Of a stretch of 64,000 nucleotides of DNA, positions 59,403-64,000 are shown piece by piece (position 1 is the first letter of the stretch; each line of letters begins with the position of its first letter). Below the pieces are notes generated by a model, which did not search any database, was not told where the DNA came from, and saw nothing but the letters and a program-made list of their open reading frames with translations. Made by a program: the position numbers and the translations under genes. The stretch is from contig CATOSZ010000009.1 in the NCBI GenBank assembly GCA_951812805.1, forward strand, positions 444,501 through 508,500. The letters are read 5' to 3'. The stretch comes from an uncultured Alphaproteobacteria bacterium. GTDB lineage: Bacteria > Pseudomonadota > Alphaproteobacteria > GCA-2731375.

Positions 59403-62363
59403 ATGGCGGAACCGTTTTCGCTCGGGTCGACGATCGCCAGCGGCTTTGTCGGCTGGCTGGTCGGCCGGACGATGGAGGGCAGCCTCGGCGCCCTCGCCCG
59501 CCGTCTGCGCGAGACGGGGCGACGCCGCGCCTTCGCCGACGCGCTGGCCGAGGCGCTGGCCGATTTCGAGGCGCGCCATCCCCGGCTGGTCCGTGACTTC
59601 TTCGATGCCCCCTTCCTCGCCCGGGCCGACGTCGGCGCGGAACTCGCCAAGTTGTTTTCCGCCACCCGGACGCCCGATGCCGCCGTCATCGCGCGGGCCT
59701 ACCGGGAACAGTTCGCGAGCGGCCGGCCGCGGGTCCGGCGCGACAGCGTGCAACGCTTCCTCGACCGGCTGGATGCGGCCTTGCGCGAGCAGTGGCTGTT
59801 CTGGGACCACTACGCCCGGCGCGACCAGGGGCGCATGGCGGCCGCGATGGCGCGGCTGGTCGACGCGGCGACGCGCGGGCCGCCCGGCTACCGCGCCCTG
59901 GTGCAGGGCTTTCTCGAACATTATCTCGGCACGCCCGGCCGTCCGGTGGCCTTCGGCGGGCGGGCGGCGGCGATGCTCGACCTCAACGCCTGGTACGCGG
60001 CGGGCGAGGCACGGCACGACCGCCTGCTGCTTACCGCACCGGCGGGGCGCGGCAAGACGGCGTTTCTCGCCCGCTGGGTCGCCCAGCTGCCCGATGGGCA
60101 CGGCCTGGTCTTCTTTCCGCTGCGCGCCGACATGGGCACCGCCAAGCCGGAGATCCTGTTCCCCGCGCTCGCCGGCGAGATCGGCGCCCACATGAACTGG
60201 GCGCGGGAAACTCCCGCCGCACAGGACCCGCCGGAAGCCTACCGCGACCATATCGCCCGGCTCTGGCGCGAGTACGACATGGCCGCGCACGGCCCGTTGA
60301 CCCTGGTGCTCGACGGCCTGGACGAGATGCCGGCGCGGGAGCGCGATCCCGTCTTCGCGCTCTTCCCGCGCGAGCCGGTCCCGGGCCTGCGCTTCGTCGT
60401 CTCGGCCCGGCTGGAAAGCGGCCACGACACGGCCGAGGCCTGGGCGGAGGCGCTTCACTGGCGCGGCCACGCCGACCACCTCGACCTCCCGCCGCTGGAC
60501 CGCGACGGCATCCTAGACGTGCTGGCGAGCCTGCACGCCCCCGCCGCCGCGGATCCCGACGTCGCCCAGATCGCCGACCGCCTGGTCCCCCTGACCGAGG
60601 GCGACCCCCTGCTGGTCGGCCTCTACGTGCACGAGATCTGGGAGGCCTCGCCCCGCTATACCCGCTTCACCCTCGCGAACCTGGCGGAGGTCCGGCCTGG
60701 CCTCGCCGGCTATTTCGACAAGTGGGTGGCGCGGCAGGCGGCCAAGTGGGAACGCGACAGCCGCTTCGAGGACACGGTGCTGACCCGCCCGCTGCTCACC
60801 GCCCTCGCCCTGCTCGGCCAGGCCCGCGGGCCGCTGAATGAGCGCGAGCTGAAGGCCCTGTTGCGCCATGCCGGCCTCGACGACGTCGGGGTGACGGTGC
60901 ACCGCCTGCTGCGCCCCTTCGATTCCTTCCTGCGCGGCGACGGGCGGCGGCGCGGCTATGTCTTCAACCACCCGCGCCTGGCTGACTTCTTCGGCGGCCG
61001 GACCCGGTTGAACGAGGACTACTGGTGCGAACTGGACGGGGAGATCATCGACGTCGCAAGCGAGGCCTATCTTAAGTGGGGCGCGGAATTCCTGGCCGCG
61101 CCGCGCCTGCCGACGCGCGACATCGAGCAGGGCCGCTTCGGCGACTACCTGGCAGACCACTATGTGACGCACCTGCTGGAAGCCGACCCCGAACTCGCCG
61201 CGCTCCGGGCCCTGACGGCGGCCAAGTGGAAGGACTTTCGCTATCTGCGCGACGGCCACTATGCCGTCTACGTCGCCGACCTCGACCGGGTGCGAAGCAC
61301 CGTCGCGAGCCGCCTGGACGTTCCCTTCACGCCGACGGCGGAGAACGTCACCAATTTCGGCCTGCTGATCCGCCTCGCCCTGATCCTGTCGTCGATCCGC
61401 ACCCTCGGGGACAACATGCCGCCCGAATTATTGGGAGAGTTAATCAAGCTTCCCCCGGAGCAGAGGATCCTCTCCGAGCATCAGATCCTCACGCAGATTG
61501 GGTTGTATTCCAATGACAGGCAGCGTGCCGAAGCTCTGGATGCCGTGTTTCCCCATCTCTCTGAACAAGGTCGATCAGAGGCCCTGACCATCGCAGACTC
61601 GATGACAGAGCATTTTGCCAAGGCCCAGGCCCTCACCGCTCTTGCCCCCCTGCTCGACGGATCGGAGAGGGCGAGCGCCGTGCAACGGGCATGGGACGCC
61701 GCAAGCGCAATCGCTGACGACCACCCCAAGGTCCACGCCCTCACCGCTCTTGCCCCCCTGCTCGATGGAACGGAGAGGGCGAGCGCCGTGCAACAGGCGC
61801 GAGACGCCGCAAGCGAAATCGCTGACGACTATTTGAAGGCCCACGCCCTCACCGCTCTTGCCCCCCTGCTCGACGGATCGGAGAGGGCGAGCGCCGTGCA
61901 ACAGGCGCGGAACGCCGCAAGCGCAAGCGCTGACGACGAATTCAAGGCCCACGCCCTCACCGCTCTTGCCCCCCTGCTCGACGGAACGGAGAGGGCAAGC
62001 GCCGTGCAACAGGCAGGGGACGCCGCAAGCGCAATCGCTGACGACTCTTCCAAGGCCCACGCCCTCACCGCTCTTGCCCCCCTGCTCGACGGAACGGAGA
62101 CGGCTAGCGCCGTGCAACAGGCATGGGACGCCGCAAGCGCAATCGCTAATGACTATTTCAAGGCCAACGCCCTCACTGCTCTTGCCGGACTGTTGCCTGT
62201 TCGAGACCTGCCCAATGTGATCGGACGAGCGAACGATCTCCCTCGGGACAGATCGCGCGGCGTGATCGCCAGCCTCCTTCCCACACTCCCCGAAGATGTC
62301 CGCCCGATCGCCGCCGTCGTCTTCCTCGAAGCCGATCGCGATGCCTGCGAATGGTGGCCGTAG
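59403..62363 (+). CDS. STAND/NACHT-like NTPase with C-terminal tandem helical repeats
   Basis: The N-terminal segment of this 986-residue protein has a hydrophobic helix (IASGFVGWLVGRTMEGSLGAL), possibly membrane-associated. The P-loop NTPase core has Walker A LLLTAPAGRGKTAFLARW at about residues 206-223, Walker B LTLVLDGLDEMPARERD at about 299-315 and sensor-like RFVVSARLESG at about 330. Winged-helix/helical regions follow. The C-terminus holds five near-identical 36-residue repeats (KAHALTALAPLLDGTERASA...) plus a partial sixth, from about residue 740 to 930. This order (effector-like N-terminus, STAND ATPase, repeat sensor) is that of antiphage or signalling STAND proteins. The trigger is unknown and no partner gene is obvious. 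Confidence 0.8.
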   Translation: MAEPFSLGSTIASGFVGWLVGRTMEGSLGALARRLRETGRRRAFADALAEALADFEARHPRLVRDFFDAPFLARADVGAELAKLFSATRTPDAAVIARAYREQFASGRPRVRRDSVQRFLDRLDAALREQWLFWDHYARRDQGRMAAAMARLVDAATRGPPGYRALVQGFLEHYLGTPGRPVAFGGRAAAMLDLNAWYAAGEARHDRLLLTAPAGRGKTAFLARWVAQLPDGHGLVFFPLRADMGTAKPEILFPALAGEIGAHMNWARETPAAQDPPEAYRDHIARLWREYDMAAHGPLTLVLDGLDEMPARERDPVFALFPREPVPGLRFVVSARLESGHDTAEAWAEALHWRGHADHLDLPPLDRDGILDVLASLHAPAAADPDVAQIADRLVPLTEGDPLLVGLYVHEIWEASPRYTRFTLANLAEVRPGLAGYFDKWVARQAAKWERDSRFEDTVLTRPLLTALALLGQARGPLNERELKALLRHAGLDDVGVTVHRLLRPFDSFLRGDGRRRGYVFNHPRLADFFGGRTRLNEDYWCELDGEIIDVASEAYLKWGAEFLAAPRLPTRDIEQGRFGDYLADHYVTHLLEADPELAALRALTAAKWKDFRYLRDGHYAVYVADLDRVRSTVASRLDVPFTPTAENVTNFGLLIRLALILSSIRTLGDNMPPELLGELIKLPPEQRILSEHQILTQIGLYSNDRQRAEALDAVFPHLSEQGRSEALTIADSMTEHFAKAQALTALAPLLDGSERASAVQRAWDAASAIADDHPKVHALTALAPLLDGTERASAVQQARDAASEIADDYLKAHALTALAPLLDGSERASAVQQARNAASASADDEFKAHALTALAPLLDGTERASAVQQAGDAASAIADDSSKAHALTALAPLLDGTETASAVQQAWDAASAIANDYFKANALTALAGLLPVRDLPNVIGRANDLPRDRSRGVIASLLPTLPEDVRPIAAVVFLEADRDACEWWP
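61620..62190 (+). repeat. In-gene tandem repeat, 108-bp unit, 5.3 copies
   Basis: Units begin at 61620, 61728, 61836, 61944 and 62052, with a partial unit at 62160. The core AAGGCCCACGCCCTCACCGC recurs nearly unchanged. Differences are concentrated in two spots (the RxxAAS codon block and the last 2-4 codons). Such DNA-level identity means recent expansion or frequent conversion and probable copy-number variation. Confidence 0.95.
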
Positions 62364-62532
62364 GCGCCCGCCGCTACGCCGCGAAGGCTTCCGAAGGGGC
62401 ACCGTCGCCAGGTCCGCGTGACGCCGGGTGCTTTCGATCGGCCCGGGCAAGCTGTGGGGAATTTTGGTTCGGATGAAACCGATCGTCGCCATCGCTTCCG
62501 CCGGGCAGAGGCAGCTCAGGATGGCGCAAGGG

Positions 62533-63441
62533 TCAGCTGGCCGCCGCGCTCAGACCGCCGGCCCGCGCGATGGCGAACAGGCCCGTAGCGGCGATGTCGT
62601 CGGCGGCCAGGCGCACGGCGGCGCCGCGGCGGCGAAGCGCCGTCTCGTAGCGGGCGGCGAGCGCCGGCGTGCCGACGATGGTGACCGTGCGTGTCGCGGC
62701 CATGGCGAGGCCGTCGGCGACCTCCGTTCCGATCAGCAGGCCGGAGAGGTAGTCGGCGGTTTGCGCCTCCGTCAGTTCGTCGAACAGGGCCAGCGACCGG
62801 GTGCCGAAAACCCGGTGCAGCAGGCCGCCGGCGCGGTCCTCGCGCCAGGCGTCGTCGAGGCCGCGGGCGAAGGCGTCCCCGTCCGTTGCGCCCTCGGTCA
62901 TCATGCGGCCGAGGATCGAATGATCGCGCAGCACCGCGAAGATCTCCCCGGTCATGAAGCTGGCGAAGCCCCGCACGCGGCCCGCCTCGGCCCGGGCCCA
63001 TTTGGAATGGGTGCCGGGCAGCAGGAAGAGGGCTTCCGTGTCATCGCCCTCCCCGGCGGGAAGCGCGCCGACGATCTGCACCTCCTCCCCCCGCATCACG
63101 TCCGGCACGCCGCCGGCCGCCCGCACGGTCAGGCCGGGGACGAAGTGGATCGTGCGCCCGCCCGCCTCGTGCCGGGTGAGCGCGCGGGCCAGCTCGCCGG
63201 CGCCGGCCGGGCATTCGAGATAGGGCGTCTCGACCCAGCCCTGGCGGCTGGTGATCATGCCCGCCGCGACGACCGGCGCCGCCGGCCAGCCGTCGAGCGT
63301 ATCGTCCAGCGCCGCGGCGAAGTCGCCCCCGGCCAAGGCCAGCACGCCGGCCTCGGCCTCGCGCCGTTCGACGATGGCGCCCGCCCCATCCATCAGGTAG
63401 GCGCGAAAACGCGTCAGCCCCCAGTCGAGCGCGATCAGCAC
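62533..63441 (-). CDS. dgoK: 2-dehydro-3-deoxygalactonokinase
   Basis: This 302-residue sugar-acid kinase phosphorylates 2-keto-3-deoxygalactonate in the De Ley-Doudoroff galactonate pathway. It starts LIALDWGLTRFRAYLMDGAG (phosphate-binding loop). It contains VVAAGMITSRQGWVETPYLE, VMRGEEVQIVGALPAG, LLPGTHSKWARAEAGRVRGF and TMMTGEIFAVL-like text, all characteristic of DgoK. The start is a GTG two bases after the stop of the AhpD-like gene, so translation may be coupled. dgoA (aldolase) is not in the window. 62364-62532 holds nothing recognisable. Confidence 0.92.
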   Translation of the reverse strand: MLIALDWGLTRFRAYLMDGAGAIVERREAEAGVLALAGGDFAAALDDTLDGWPAAPVVAAGMITSRQGWVETPYLECPAGAGELARALTRHEAGGRTIHFVPGLTVRAAGGVPDVMRGEEVQIVGALPAGEGDDTEALFLLPGTHSKWARAEAGRVRGFASFMTGEIFAVLRDHSILGRMMTEGATDGDAFARGLDDAWREDRAGGLLHRVFGTRSLALFDELTEAQTADYLSGLLIGTEVADGLAMAATRTVTIVGTPALAARYETALRRRGAAVRLAADDIAATGLFAIARAGGLSAAAS

Positions 63442-63443
63442 CG

Positions 63444-64000
63444 TCAGATCTTCCCCTCAGCACTCGGGAAATCGTTGATGCCGAGACCGGGGCGGAAGTC
63501 GGCGGTCGCCTCGGCCTTGGCCGGCTCCAGCGGCGTGCCGGTCGCGTCGGCGACCCGGTCGATGGCGTTGAACTGGGCGATCACCGCCGCCGCATCGACC
63601 ATCGCCGCCGGCCCCAACGCTTGGATCACGGCGCGCCGCGCCGACTGGATGTCCCCGGCCACGCCGGCCACGACGGCTTCCGCGAAGGCGACGAGGGCGG
63701 CGCCGGCGATGACGCCGCCATCGCCCCGCCCGCCGTTCACGGCACCGAGGTCGTAGTCGTCACCGGTCTGCTGGCCACTCTCACGGAGCATCGCCACATG
63801 GCTGGTGGTTCAGTAGACGCACTGGTTGAGGGCGGAGACCCGGCCCGCCAGCAGTTCGATCTGCGCCCGATCGATGGCGCGCTCCAGCGGCGCGCCGTGG
63901 CGGATTTTCGGCACGTCGAGATAATGCGCCTCGCCCAGGTCGAAGAAGCCGATGACCTCCGCCGGCACCAGGCTGAGCGCGCGGTGGATGTTGGCGCCGC
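63444..64000 (-). CDS. AhpD/carboxymuconolactone decarboxylase-like protein with in-frame TGA (candidate selenoprotein), partial
   Basis: The frame enters from the window edge and reads NIHRALSLVPAEVIGFFDLG, then KIRHGAPLERAIDRAQIELL, AGRVSALNQCVY, TGA (63810-63812) and TTSHVAMLRESGQQTGDD, on to DFPSAEGKI. The N-Q-C-V-Y-C-T/A-x-S-H peroxidatic motif is universal in this group; here the second Cys codon TGC is replaced by TGA. The frame is open for at least 60 codons before and 122 after. About 25 bases downstream of the TGA is a small CTC-CGT-GAG hairpin with GU in the loop, reminiscent of a bacterial SECIS. The alternative is a nonsense mutation, one base from TGC. The N-terminus is outside the window. 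Confidence 0.75.

Overview
The window is high-GC DNA from an alphaproteobacterium. A Rhodospirillales-like host is my best guess, from the style of the sarcosine oxidase, hydantoinase and leuA genes; nothing in the window fixes the genus. Ordinary chromosomal metabolism lies at both ends, with a very heavily IS-bombarded accessory region between them. I see no rRNA, tRNA or CRISPR array.

Layout. 1-3476: a truncated IS66 element abutting an IS21 element (copy 1). 3480-8601: soxBDAG, heterotetrameric sarcosine oxidase, whose first codon lies only 3 bp beyond the IS21 end. 8680-12593 (minus strand): an alpha/beta hydrolase plus a complete TRAP transporter (dctPQM). 12756-22044 (plus strand): ABM-domain protein, DinB-like protein, flavin monooxygenase, hyuA, hyuB (split by a second, different IS21 element) and a GntR/FCD regulator. 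A 14-bp-arm inverted repeat sits in the divergent promoter between these two operons. Together the genes suggest import and breakdown of an N-methylated hydantoin or amide to sarcosine, then oxidative demethylation to glycine and formaldehyde.

22810-53093 is an accessory block. It is bracketed by two directly repeated copies of an unusual IS21 unit, IstAB plus about 0.5 kb of passenger DNA between matching outer ends. Inside is a plasmid-like core (25992-42839): coiled-coil DUF1640-like protein, ParB-like protein, PP-loop ATPase, toprim primase-like protein, SSB, two SLOG/DUF2493 proteins with near-identical 322-bp leaders, a dense array of 17-bp palindromes, a MobF relaxase-helicase and a broken PAPS-reductase-like gene. 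Next comes a graveyard (42832-47244): tyrosine recombinase fragment, DDE transposase fragment, IS481-like transposase, truncated type ISP restriction enzyme and truncated phage tail protein. The second bracketing copy carries a nested ISBst12-type IS66 (8-bp target duplication) and a nested IS3 (3-bp duplication).

53094-64000 returns to chromosomal-type genes: NTF2-like fragment, ridA with a divergent Lrp regulator (visibly lower GC), leuA, two envelope-type hypotheticals, a ComA-like protein, a STAND/NACHT-type NTPase with five near-identical 108-bp repeats, dgoK, and an AhpD/CMD-like gene entering from the right edge. In that last gene an in-frame TGA replaces the second cysteine of its CxxC motif, so it is a candidate selenoprotein.

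The observations I rank highest are the TGA-containing AhpD-like gene, the GTACAA-N5-TTGTAC palindrome array in front of the relaxase, the repeat-expanded STAND NTPase, and the duplicated SLOG leaders with mutually exclusive pairings.
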